A stretch of 64,000 nt of DNA. Origin: Meconema thalassinum (Eukaryota; Arthropoda; Insecta; Orthoptera; Tettigoniidae). The DNA is taken from NCBI GenBank assembly GCA_946902985.2, contig OX336389.2, positions 793,538,979 through 793,602,978 on the forward strand, written 5' to 3'. A program made the translations under genes and the position numbers. The notes beneath the pieces are model-generated. The model was not told the origin of the DNA, did no database searches, and was given only the letters and a program-made list of their open reading frames with translations. Below, piece after piece: positions 45,598-56,550 of this stretch. Each line of letters starts with the position of its first letter. Positions within the stretch are counted from its first letter, which is position 1.

Positions 45598-46879
45598 GTG
45601 AGTTTAAATTAATCTCAGATGTTCTTCGGTATTTTGTGCAGTGCTAAGCTAGGAGATGTTCAACCAACCTTTCCTGGTGTTTGATACCCATCAATAACAT
45701 TGTGATCTAGATATTCACGTCTTGAGCAACTCAATGGAACCAGTTGAGGGTCAAGCTACACGAAGGGTCTAGGGGATACTTTCAATTATTAAAGGACTCC
45801 GGGTGAAAATTTTCGGTATAGAACTAGCCATCGTTTTCACCAACAGCATTACACAGGTTATGTCAAAAGTATGTGGACTATCACACAATTATTTCAGTAT
45901 TGGAACTACAACTTCCTGAAGAAACAATTATAGGGATCAAAATGTTTGCATTGAATGAATGATTAGAATGAACAAACTTTCTCTTCATAGAAATCAATAA
46001 AGTGCAAAACTTAGTTTCCTTAACACATTGATGAACATGTCTGAGACAATATTTTACATTTTAAAACTCGCTGTCAATGCCTTAGCATCTTCCAATATCA
46101 CTGTAACTATAAATTTCACCACATCTTTTCAATAGAACAGATTTCATGATTATTTCCCTGCACATAATTTGATTAGATTCCTGTACCTTTACACGTGTTT
46201 CTGTTGAATTTGTTGTACACGACTAATCAGTATATCATCTAGTCTTCCCTCAGCCTACTTGTTGATCACCTGTGATGGTTGGTAAGGACCTGTGTGCAAC
46301 TGACTGAGAAGAAGGTGACACGTATTTTGAGCATAAGTAATAAAACTTGAACATATGCTGTTCACAAGACATTCCTTTTAATCAAGCAAGTGTTCAGATG
46401 AAGTTGATTTAGATGTTAGCACAAAAATGCGGGTACGAACTAAGTACCTTAAACATTCTGCTTATCCAATCAATGCTAGGGTTCATACTGCTCCATGCCA
46501 TACAAATACACCCGGATTTGACCAAATAAATGTACCTTCATGTTATTACAGAAGGTGGATGGGATATTCTGAGATGCTAACGTGGGTAGAGTGTTCATAG
46601 TGGTAGAGCACCGTCATCTTCTTCCTTGGTTGCCCCTTCCCGCATGGTCTCTAATCACAAGTACGCTTCAGGTCTTACTGCTCATTAATAAGTTAACAGA
46701 TATAACCTTTAGTCGTTCTCAAATCATACATACAATTGTATCAGGATCACTTCGATAAGATGTGCGTTACAGGGTATATTAATTGATAGTATCGATCCAA
46801 CGCTAGTTATGTTGTTAAGACAAGGAATCACCTTGATACTGTAAGGAAATACACAAGTGCTCTCCCCCCTCCCCTCTCC
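45598..46879. other. Presumed intron sequence, no feature
   Basis: It starts with gtgagttt. There is no coding motif. A pyrimidine/C-rich patch at 46862-46895 directly precedes the LINE. Confidence 0.35.
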
Positions 46880-49580
46880 CTCCCCCCTCTCCTTTTTTTG
46901 TGATCCTTAACTGGTTTTGGAATAAGCCGAATGTTGTCATAGCTACTGAATCATGGTTATATGAGGATGTAAATAGTAATGAAATAATTCAGGGTACTTA
47001 CGTAATGTACAGAAGAGACCGAGGTAAAAGAGATGGGGGTTTATTTATTTATGTTCGAAGGGACATCGTAAGTTGCTCAAAATGGGCCAATATGGATCAT
47101 GAGCTGTTATGTGTAGAAATCGTGGATGAAGCAAATTTAAACTCTCTTCTGGTGAGAGAGGCGTATCGAGCACCGGAGGACTACTTCTCGCTACTGGATA
47201 ATCTTTAGACATCACCTGTACGGATAATGCTATGGAAAATAATGTTATAATTGCCGGGAATTTAAATCTTCCAAGTGTGAACTGGTCCGGTGATTTAACT
47301 GGCGGTAGACAAGCTCAACTTGCAGCAAACAAGCTAGTTAGGGAGGAGGGTTTCCCCAGGTGGTTGATTTCCCCACGAAAGGGAATAATACTTTAGATGT
47401 GTATATAGTACGACCTGTGGCGCTGTATATTAGTTGTATGAAAGTTCCTGGAATTAGTGAACACTCCGGTGTTGATCTAAATATTAGACACAGTGACACT
47501 CCAATACTTGACTCCATCGAAGCAGTTAAAATATTTCAGTACAGCAGAGCAGGTGAGAGCAAATTTCAAGATTACATGAATGAGTCATTTGTAAGATAGG
47601 CGTCGGTGGAGTGTCATATAAATTTATTGTGGGAATATTTTCTAAATAGCTTAGATCGTGCTATTCAGAAATCCGTGCCGGTTAAATTACTGAGGCAAAA
47701 CCCGGATCCAGAATATTAAACAAGGGAAGTCAGGGGACTCAAGAGGAAATTAAGGAAAGCTTATAAAAATGACACGATAGTTACGAGCATATGCTAAAGT
47801 TTAAATTTTTATTGAAAGAGCTAGTCCTCAAAAAGAAGGCTGCTCACGATAATCACATGCAAAACTTAATTGGGGGAGGGGGTGATGGGTGGAACGAATT
47901 GTATAGTTACATTAGAAGGCGGAAGGGAAATTCCAGTGATTTGTCTAAGATAATGGCCGGAGATGGTGAATTACTTACTGAGAAACAGGCAATTGCTAAT
48001 GATTTAGATTTATGGTATGGTAGTGTGTATAATGAATTCCATAGCTGTGTGTTAGACCTTAACTATGATTCTGATAGCCCACCTTTCCGAATTAACCAAT
48101 CGTTGATTCTATCAAGAGTTTAAAAGCTACGAAGAAATATATCGAAAGGCCCAGACAATATTTGTGGAGATGTTCTAATACTGGGAGGTACAGCCATTGG
48201 GAGATATTTAGGGGTGCTGTTTAATGTATCAATTAATAACACACAAATGCCCGAAGACTAGAAAAGAGCTACAATAGTTCCAATATTCAAGGAAGGGAAC
48301 AGATTGGTAATGGGAAAATAAAGGCCTGTTAGCCTCACATCCATCATATGTACACTGATGGATCACCTTATTTCTGATTACTTAACGGATCAGTGGGGAA
48401 AGTTATCATGACTTAATGGGAGGCAACACGGATTTAGACATGGGTGCTCATGTGAGAGCCAAATGCTATCACTCTTTCAGAATATTAATGACTCGCTAGA
48501 CAGGGGGGTGCAAGTTGACGCTGTGAGATTTCGCGAAGGCTTTTCATGTCGTCCCACATGACATACTACTCCGTAAATTAGCGGCAACGAGGATTGATAA
48601 AAGAGTAATTTTATGGATTCAAGAGTTCTTGACTGGTCGCTCACAAAAGATTAAAGTGGGTAATGTATTCTCGGAGGACATTTTGATAAGGTCAGGTGTC
48701 CCTCAGGCTAGTGTGATTTGGCCTCTTTTATGGGATTTGGAGTAACTGCCGATTGTTTGCGGATGATTGTGTAATATACTGAAAAATTCAAACATCACAA
48801 GACAACGCTCAGTTGCAAACTGACCTCAACCTGGTTCGGGCGGTTGACAATAAAATGAAGATAAATACGAGTAAATGTAGTGTCATGAGAATAGGGAGAG
48901 GGCGAAGGCATGATTTTCAATATAATATCGGCTCGCAAATACGTGTAGAAGAAGACTCGTGCAAATACTTGGGCATCCATGTAAGGAATGATATGAAATG
49001 GAGTACTCATGTGGGTTTGTCGTCACCAAAGTGTACAAATAACTATATTTTGTAATGCGGGCATTAAAAGGCAGTAGCTCTACCTTAAAAGAATTAGGAT
49101 ATTTGAACCTGGTGAGGCCAATCTTGGAATACGGCTCAGCGGTTTGGGACCCATATCAGGTAGGGCTCATCAATGAGCTGGAGATGGTACAAAGGAAGGC
49201 TGCTAGGTTTGTGCTCAACGATTTTAATCCTAGAAGTAGTGTAACTCGAATGATAAATATAATAGGGTGGGAATCTCTGGTAGATAGAAGGACGAAATCC
49301 ATACTATACGGTATGTTTAACACTTACACTAATCGGCCAGCATGGGGAGAACTAAGTAAACGTCTGGGAAATCCCACCTACCTGAGCAGAGCAGATCATC
49401 CACATAAAGTCAAGGTTCGACCAGAGGGTACAAATTGTGGGAAATATTCTTTCATTAACCGTGGTATTGATAATTGGAACTCATTATCTGCCTCAGTCTT
49501 AGAGCCTTTCCCCAAACATATTGATGTGTTTAAGAGCAGATTTAAATTTTGTGTAAATACTAAGATGTTATAGTTCCTAA
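46880..49580 (+). pseudogene. CR1/jockey-type LINE, degraded
   Basis: The endonuclease reads NVVIATESWLYEDVNSNE, YVMYRRDRGKRDGGLFIYVR (46900-47208), then a GNLNLPSVNWSGDLT block near 47250 and NNTLDVYIVRP (47360-47599). RT: EGNRL...RPVSLTSIICTLMDH (48290-48360), RQHGFRHGCSCESQM (48420-48470), a broken palm to 48780, then KMKINTSKCSVMRIG and CKYLGIHVRNDMKWSTHV (48813-49055). The C-terminal part has LVRPILEYGSAVWDPYQ and AARFVLNDFNPRSSVT (49055-49573). Many stops are present. CR1- or jockey-like is inferred from motif style. Confidence 0.8.
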
Positions 49581-49589
49581 ATTGCGAAT

Positions 49590-50530
49590 TGTGCATATTG
49601 TGTTTGATGTTATTGTTGTCCCCTATACTTTTCATCACTGTCATGGATGAAATCCATAAGCGAGTGAAATAGAAAATGGGAAGTAAAGAGACTAAGGCCT
49701 TACTCTTTGCAGATGACATAGTGATATGGGGAGAAGATGAAACAGAAGTACAGGAACAAGTCGATGTATGGAACCATGAGATAGAAGAGTATGGAATGAA
49801 AATAAGTGTGGAGAAGAGTAAGACAGTAGTGATGACGAGAAATAAGAGAGATGGTAGGGGGAATATTGAAGTAAATGGGAAAACATTAGAAGTTGTGAAA
49901 CATTTTAAATATTTAGGGAGTATAATCACAGAAGATGGAAAGATAAGTGAGGAAATTGGTACGAGAATCCAGCAAGCAAATGGGTTTTACCAGTGTGTGA
50001 GAGGTATAGTGTGGAACCAGGATGTTCCAGAGAAATGTAAGAAAGTCATGTACTCAACATATTACACACCTATATTGACATATGCAGCAGGCACATGGAC
50101 AACAACAAAACGGGCTGAAAGCAGAGTCCAGGCAGCCGAGATGAAGTTTCTTAGAGGAATAATTGGAAAGACACGAAGAGACAAAATCAGAAACACAGAA
50201 ATTAGGGAAAGAACTGGATTCCCAAAGCTACAAGACAAGATAGAGATCAGTAAGCTGAAATGGTATAGACACATGATGCGATTGGGTGAAGACAGAGTTC
50301 CAAAGCGAGTATTTACAGAGAAAGTAACAGGAAAGAGGCAACGGGGAAGGCCTAGGAAGAGGTGGATGGATACAGTGAGGGAGAGCATAGAGAAGAGAGG
50401 GGTAAAAGTAGAAGATATACTAGAAGAAGGAAGAGAGTGGTGTAGAGACAGAAAATTATGGAGGTCCTTGATTCACACCCCGACCCAGAACACTGGAAAC
50501 GGGAAATGAAGAAGAAGAAGAAGAAGTTAT
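49590..50530 (+). pseudogene. RTE-like LINE, 5'-truncated, 3' end intact with (GAA)n tail
   Basis: It begins inside RT block 5 (LSPILFITVMDEIHKRV near 49620), has one stop before MGSKETKALLFADDIVIWGE, and then runs open to 50509 for 277 codons. The FADD catalytic pair is intact. HFKYLGSIITEDGK, YYTPILTYAAGTW and KRQRGRPRKRWMDTVRE mark the standard C-terminus. The tail gggaaatgaagaagaagaag ends the element. 5' truncation is typical of target-primed insertion. This is the least decayed RT fragment here. Confidence 0.85.
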
Positions 50531-50719
50531 TGTTGGTAATTTTCTGCATTTGTACAATATGGCACCGGGGAATTACCACCACTTGCAAATATTATATCAT
50601 AATAATAATAATAATTTCTTAACGTATTTGTAGATTTTCTCAGCTTTGTAATGTGGTATTGTCCAATAAGCAGGGTTTGGTGCCCAAAGGAATGAGTGAT
50701 TACCACCTGATATTTTTTA

Positions 50720-51063
50720 CAGGATGTATCAAAATGAATATCGGGGTTTTGAAAGGCTTTGTAGTATTCATTACAGTTGACTTATAATTATAAATAATAC
50801 ATCAAATGATAGAGCAACTCAAACAGTTTTGTCCTACAAGTGTTCAACCTGTGCACCATTCGTCACACGGCACACATTGAGTCGATAGCCGAATTCGTCC
50901 CAAAACCTTGCTCAGTGTCTCTGGAGGAATTGTTGCAACAACTGCTTCAATCCTGTTTCTTAAGTCGGTTAGGTCAGCTGGTAGCGGAAGCACATACACA
51001 TGATCCTTTACGAACCCCCAGAGGTAAAAATCACATTGCGTCAGATCGGGTGAACGCGGAGGC
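50720..51063 (-). pseudogene. Mariner 3' end and transposase C-terminus (left end of a split element)
   Basis: The terminus CAGGATGTATC follows TA at 50718-50719 and matches the inverted terminus at 55694 over about 120 bases (shared atatcgggg and ggctttgtagtat). The minus frame 51065-50844 reads PPRSPDLTQCDFYLWGFVKD and YVLPLPADLTDLRNRIEAVV, the C-terminal third of a mariner transposase. Its N-terminal part lies at 55342-55694. Confidence 0.75.
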
Positions 51064-51102
51064 ACGGCTGACTGGATGCGAGCTGCGCTCTCTATACTGG
51101 CC
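51064..51102. repeat. 39-bp inverted repeat, left partner
   Basis: acggctgactggatgcgagc and the following ctgcgctctc match, inverted, 55342-55381. The pair marks the inner edges of the interrupted mariner and may be the terminal repeats of another inserted element. Confidence 0.55.
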
Positions 51103-51964
51103 TTGACATTCCCAGTTAGAACCCATGCATAACGTGTAATTGAAAAACTTCATCTACTTGCCGACGGAGCGCACCACCAACCCATGTATAGGCGCGATTA
51201 GTAAACAGATGTGCAGTAGGTTTATCAAATGTGTTTTTCTTACAGTGATATGTTTTGAACAACGAAGTTTTGTTTCAGTTTCAAATATTGTAAGTAGTCG
51301 GCATTAATATACTGAATTCCTACGTGGTTTGGAGTGTTTGCTGATGAAATTGTAAAATGCTGGAGTATATTATACAGTATGGTTTGAACGCCGCTGCTGA
51401 AATCCAGTATGTTATACAGTTTTGTGCCGTTTTGCACTTCGAATAGAAAATAGGAGGTGTGCTTTCATTTCACGAGTTTCCGTGTGACAAGGATAGGTGT
51501 GATTATTGAATTAACGTGATTTCCCGCGATAACTTTGTTCCAGACACTACCTCTCCTTAGTCTCTTGTGTGTAGTCGTCATTTTACGAGTCCCACGCCAT
51601 AGTTGTGATCGTAGTTAGATATTTATTGAGGTTTTAAGAGGAGGAACTACGAGGTCATCTGCCCCTGTAGTTGTGATCGTTTAATCGTGCACCACGGCTG
51701 CGAGGGCGGCTGTAGCAAGTTCAGAGATCGTAGGTTCAAAACCCAGCACTGACAGAAAATATCCTGACTGTGGTTTTTCTACACTCCATCCAGACAAATG
51801 CCGGGATAGTACTTTACCACTGCTAACATGTTAAGGACTTCCTGGTATCTAAGACCTACGAAGACCAATTAACTACGGAAACAATGGCCCAGTGCATACC
51901 CATAAGGTATCATTTGAAAAATGGGTATCATAATGTGTTTTTGCGATTCTGTTAAATCATTCTT
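51103..51964. other. No gene; a worn SINE head near 51700-51830
   Basis: Near 51715-51760 the text agttcagagatcgtaggttc and aaaacccagcactgac resembles a B-box region. aaatgccgggatagta (51797-51812) resembles the middle block of the SINE families. The rest shows nothing. Confidence 0.35.
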
Positions 51965-52471
51965 CAATACATCCCCCAGGGGCTAACGACTATTGGGAGG
52001 TGGGCTTGGTGACCACGGGACCCCAGTTGAGTACGGTATTGCTTGCACTTACTTGTCCCGGGCTCCTTTCCGTCTTCTTTCATGTCAACCACCCTTAGTC
52101 ACCTCTCGGTCACTTACGACATTTCGACACTCCCCCTCCCTCAGGGGCTTACAACTTGTGGGATGGTGGTTGGCGACCAGGGGGTCCCAGCTGAGTTAGC
52201 GATTGCTTCCACTTTATTGTGCCAGGGTCCTCTCTGGCATATTTCCAGGTCAGCCTCCCTTGATAAACTCCTGTTCTCTTCCGACCCTGACGGTATTAGG
52301 ATATCTGAGGTCTAGGGAGTTTTTCAAATTCCCGCCTAATTGGATCTTGTCTCATCTTTACTGATACCCTGATTCTTCAAAGTGTCAGACCCCTTTTTTT
52401 CTTTTCATCATATTTCCTGCCTTCTGCGCAAGGTCATAAAGAGACAGGGTGTGTGTAGCCCCACCACTGAA
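51965..52471 (+). repeat. 5'-UTR-like tandem block of a retroelement
   Basis: Two head-to-tail units of about 165 bp start cccaggggctaacgac and cctcaggggcttacaac, each continuing with gaccacggg/gaccaggggg and ccc(a)gctgag. A third unit, ccctcaagggctcacagctg, appears after the P-like element at 54467. Such repeated leaders are found in some LINEs. It is interrupted by the element at 52481-54441 and ends with the 3' tail at 54770-54840. Confidence 0.5.
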
Positions 52472-52673
52472 GGTGCGCCCCAAGGCTAGTAAACTACAGA
52501 GGTTGCCTCAATATGGAGCTCTTAGGCGAGGGGATCGCGGAGGGAAGGGAAAGGACGTGACGTCACACGTTTCCTCGTAGCGCGCGAGGTGCGAGATATG
52601 CAAGGAAAGTCAACTTATATTGTATGGATTGCAGTGGTTTAAACACGCGTTTTAAGCCCTTTTGTTTATAATC

Positions 52674-52929
52674 ATGCCAGGCCAAAGATGTGCTGTGGCA
52701 GTTTGTCACAGTTATTATAAAGTTGGAAATGACTTGTCGTTTTTCACGATGCCTAAAGACGCATGCCTTAGCAATCAGTGGATTGCTGCATGTAAGCGAA
52801 AATATCATTGCAACCCTCAAACAAGTAGGATATGTTCCCTGCACTTTACGAGTGAAGACTTCGAATTAGACTACAGGGCCGAATTGCTTAATATAAAGCC
52901 AAGATTTCCAAGGAATCTAAAACCAAATG
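52674..52929 (+). CDS. THAP zinc-finger exon of the P-like transposase
   Basis: The ATG at 52674 opens MPGQRCAVAVC. The C2CH zinc ligands are C6, C11, C54 and H57, with invariant-type P27 and W36 and a SLHFTSEDF segment after the last pair. That is a complete THAP DNA-binding domain of about 85 residues. The exon ends ...aaatg/gtaagtgag, a strong 5' splice site; read-through stops eight bases later. It would bind the element's own termini. The next exon is missing because of the internal deletion. This is the best-preserved domain in the window. Confidence 0.85.
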
Positions 52930-53329
52930 GTAAGTGAGCCTAGCTGGTCTACTCTTAAGTTTTGATGACCTGCTAGGATGATTTTAAAGCTGTTAATATT
53001 TTTGACACATTTCGTACATGGTATCAGGGACGTGTATACAAATTTTAGAGGGGGGTGGGAGGGGCTGACTATCGTGGAAAATTGTGAGTACTTAATGAAT
53101 TTTCTATTATAGTCTATGGAGTATGAATGGAACATATCTAAATGGGCTACTTGTCAATTTATAAAGCAGAAAGGTAAACACTCATTTCCTTTTACAAATT
53201 GATAATTATTTCTTAAAAGTAGACTACTGTGAAATACATTGTATGTTGTACCCAAGTTGGCTTTTTCGGGGAGGATCTGGAGCCCCCTCAGTCCCCCCCC
53301 CCCCTTATATACACCCAGGCATGGTATTT

Positions 53330-54232
53330 TGTTTTTGGACAAGATGGAAAATTTCATGAGTAATTCTCTTTGTATTGGTAAAAAATATTTGCAAATATTA
53401 CAGAAAGCAGTCATCCTTTCAATAAAATCCCTTCGACGTCTGTTCCAAGATATGGCCCGTAGGCATGATACAAAGTACATTCTCACACATAGGCTAAATC
53501 AAGATGTACTGGAAAACCTCTTTTCACAATTGCGAACCCGTGGTGGCTCCCCTTGACTGCATTTACAGACTGAGGATGATTATTTTAGGAAAAAAATCCA
53601 GGAGTTGTTCAAAAGCAAACCAACACTGCTGATCCAGATTCAGATGAATATGTAGTTGCTAAAGCACTAAACAAAGCTGGCATAGTGTCTGAATCAAGTA
53701 ACGTGCTTCCAGAACCAACCTTAGGGAGCAATGTTCAACCTGCGTCCTTCATTGCCAATATCATGGAACAAAGTGAGGAAGATGGCAAGGCTTATGTTGC
53801 AGGTTATGTAGCCCACAAGTTCCAAGGTAAATTTCCACAACTTGGGAACTTAACCTATGGAATGCAAACTTAACACGATTATGCATTACCAACCTGAATT
53901 AAACACTTGTCATACGGTGGTATGACCGTTCCCTCAGAAACTTGGCTAAACCAGTTCCGGCACATTTCAGCAAAATTCGTCACAATTCACGGAAAATACG
54001 GATTTCAACGAGGCAAGAACGTTCTAAGAAGAACGACAGATTTTGTGTCGAGAGAAGTTTCTGATGTACCGTCTGGTGGGGTTGAGGCAGCTGTGATAAC
54101 AATTTTCTTCATCAGATTGAAACATTCCAATTCTATCTTGCATAAGAAGTGGTTATTGGAAGTCAGTAAAACCCACGATACTGCTACCGAGTCTAGGCGA
54201 ATTTCCAAGAAATTCAAGAAGATCACAACATA
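53330..54232 (+). pseudogene. P-like transposase C-terminal fragments
   Basis: One frame (to 53556) reads LRRLFQDMARRHDTKYILTH and then RLNQDVLENLFSQLRTRGG, the signature of the P/THAP9 C-terminal domain. Broken frames follow with YVAGYVAHKF (53685-53873) and SYGGMTVPSETWLNQF through a basic C-terminus (53907-54233). The DDE-type centre that should lie between the THAP exon and 53330 is absent. Confidence 0.8.
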
Positions 54233-54450
54233 AAATGTAAGTAGGCTACATTCAGTTATTTTATCACCCATTTACCAATAATTTCATGAGAATAAACTGT
54301 TCTTTGCGTACTCAACAGCTGATGTTGACAGTTTCGTTACGTTCCCCACATGGCGCGTTTGGTATCTTGTGACGTCATCCGCCTTGTGAGCGCTGATTGG
54401 TGAGTGAAAATTGAGGCAACCTCTGTAGTTTATAAGCCTTGGGTGCGCCC

Positions 54451-54840
54451 TGGATAGTGCTACACCCTCAAGGGCTCACAGCTGTTGAGTTCGGGAGGAT
54501 ACCTGAACTGGGTCTGGTTTTTTTTTCCTTTTTCCAGTGACTCTAGGGCGGACTCTTTCCTATTTCCCTTCCTATCTGCCTTTCATGGCACTATATATTT
54601 CCAAATCTGTCAATTCTCATTTTTCGAGGGTTGAGGGCATTTCTTTTACCTACTGTATATTTTATTTCCCTTATTCCTTCATTGTTGTCCTTTTCTACTC
54701 CTAATCCGTAAGTTAGTTGTGGTTAATTTTAGTTGTAGTGTTCATTTCATCATCATATTTAATTTTGACCCCAAAAAATTAGAGGCCGATAACCTCGAAG
54801 TTAGACCCTTTAACATCAACTATCATCAAATTACCATTTC
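54451..54840 (+). mobile_element. 3' part of the short retroelement split by the P-like element
   Basis: A third leader unit starts at 54467. A pyrimidine-rich body and the 3' end gaggccgataacctcgaagt follow, then tcaactatcatca. The same 3' end occurs at 58318-58380, and I recall it from retroelement tails with (ATC)n. With 51965-52471 it forms a retroelement under 1 kb that lacks a coding region. Confidence 0.5.
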
Positions 54841-55341
54841 AGCAATACCCTTGCCGACAATCAAATCTGCAAGTTCGGGTTACATTGTATGCACAGTGGT
54901 AATAATTTCTTGTATGAAATGTTTGGATGGCATTTCCCAGAACTCTAATCCTCACCACGCATTAACCTAACCGTAGCGACGGATTTGCCAGCGTCCTTGC
55001 AGAGAAAGTTATATCACCGATTACGGATATTATTGCACAAGCCGAAATACCGGTTGCTTCCAAATGACTTCCGTACATACCACCCAGCAGGAAAGTTCAT
55101 GAAGTTCTAGAAAAACCGAGTGAACCTAATGGAATTCAATTTTAATAAGGTGCAAGGTAAGTCTAGTTTATCTCAAATTAAATATCATGGTATTTAATTT
55201 TGTGATATAATTTGCATTTTGATATTGAGGAAATTATTACAAATAGTGTCATAAGTTTTTGTCATGCTATGCTGGGTTGACAGCGTTGTGTGAGCAGTTG
55301 AGTAACAAACGGGATTTCATGTAAAAAAAGCCTCATTTCTA
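54841..55341. other. No recognised feature
   Basis: AT-rich, non-coding by inspection. Confidence 0.35.
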
Positions 55342-55694
55342 GGCCGGTAGTGGAGAGCGCAGCTTGCATCCAGTCGGCCGTGGTGGAGGCCATGCGAAAC
55401 CAGGTCTGCCATCCGGAACGTAATATGGAACGCACGTTGCACTGTAACTGCAGGTTCAGTCCATGTAAACTGTAAAACACAGAGAACGTTCATCTCCCTA
55501 GTTGCCATCTTGGCTACCAGCGCTTCTAACGGAAGACTGACGAGACAGGGCAGGCGCATGCGCACAGGCACGAACACTTGTAGGACAAACTGTTTGAGTT
55601 GCTCTTTCATTTGATGTATGTTTTATCATCATACGTTAACTGTAATAAATACTACAAAGCCTTAAAGCCCCGATATTAATCTCGATACACGCTG
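55342..55694 (-). pseudogene. Mariner 5' end and transposase N-terminus (right end of a split element)
   Basis: The element's TIR ends at 55694, followed by TA. On the minus strand the frame has MATREMNVLCVLQFTWTEPA and VQRAFHITFRM, the first helix-turn-helix of a mariner transposase. It stops at the 40-bp inverted repeat (55342-55381). The catalytic core that should join it to 51063 is missing, replaced by 4.2 kb of other elements. Confidence 0.7.
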
Positions 55695-55727
55695 TACTAT
55701 GTAAATGGAGGTGCTTCAATCGCCAAC

Positions 55728-55972
55728 TGTCCAGCTCCGTGGCTAAATGGTTAGCGGGCTAGGCTTTGGCCCAAAGTGCTCCGGGTTCGATTCTCGACCG
55801 AGCCATAAGGGATTTTAATCTCCTGGGGGCTAATTCCCGTGGTTCTGGGACTGGGTGTATCTGCCGTCTTCATCATCACTTCATCCTCATTACGACGCGC
55901 AGGTCGCCCATGGGCGTCAACTAGAAATACCTGCATTCGGCCTCTCCGGAGGCCACACGATCATTAGCATTA
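55728..55972 (+). mobile_element. tRNA-derived SINE, family C
   Basis: The A-box region is ccgtggctaaatggttagcg and the B box ggttcgattctcg (about 55785-55797). The body has cccgtggttctgggactggg and the 3' block is cgacgcgcaggtcgccc, gggcgtcaactagaaatacc and ggcctctccggaggcc. The tail is cattagcattagca. Confidence 0.8.
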
Positions 55973-56105
55973 GCAATCGCCAACTCCTTAAAGGCACGCT
56001 AGATCAAGTTGAAAATGTCAAGGTCTTTCTTTCTTAAAACGTGGTCTTCTACCAAGCGCATGGTATTAAGCTATCAGAAGCCGAATATGAAAATCTTAAA
56101 ATATA

Positions 56106-56398
56106 CTACCCTACCAGTGAATTGTTACCGGTGGCGGAAATCAGAGCTAATGCGCTCCGCCCGGCCACACGCCTGCGATAGACGTGCAGTTGTCACCAGC
56201 GAAACCTTATTGCGTGTCGCTTGTGTGCATGATTCATGTTGGTTCGTGCGCTGTGCGGTGTGTTCTCATTGTATGCTCGTACATGCTTTCCACTCTTGCC
56301 CCGGAACCGCTCGTTGCAGCCATAACGAGGCGAGATGACGTAATTATACACTACAGCTGCGCTCCACAGCTAGCGGTAACAATTCCCTGGTAGGGTAG
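56106..56398. mobile_element. MITE, 293 bp, TA duplication
   Basis: The termini ctaccctaccag are inverted at both ends, extending over gaattgttaccg (about 25 bp). TA lies outside each end (56104-56105, 56399-56400). The interior is non-coding. Confidence 0.7.
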
Positions 56399-56550
56399 TA
56401 CACATAAAATGAAAATAATTACTGTGTCAGGAAAATTTCCTTCCATATGGCAAACTATTAGAACAAAGATTTCTGTGGAATGATAATATCGATTTTGATT
56501 ACGCTTGCCTATAGACTGCCGGGTCATTTTAGAGGCCCTTGAGTCACTTT

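Larger units (their letters stand above)
52481..54441 (+). mobile_element. P-like (THAP) DNA transposon, internally deleted
   Basis: The terminal repeats start CAAGGCT and share aaactacagaggttgcctca (inverted at 52490-52510 and 54411-54431). GGTGCGCCC is repeated at 52472-52480 and 54442-54450; the duplication is 8 or 9 bp because one base is ambiguous. P elements make 8-bp duplications. TGACGTCA-like motifs sit symmetrically inside both ends (near 52557 and 54371). The element holds a THAP exon and C-terminal transposase pieces but lacks the catalytic middle. Confidence 0.85.

Noticed and set aside
55785..55797. tRNA gene-like A and B boxes
   Set aside because: The head continues into a SINE body with a repeated 3' block, so it is a SINE and not a functional tRNA.
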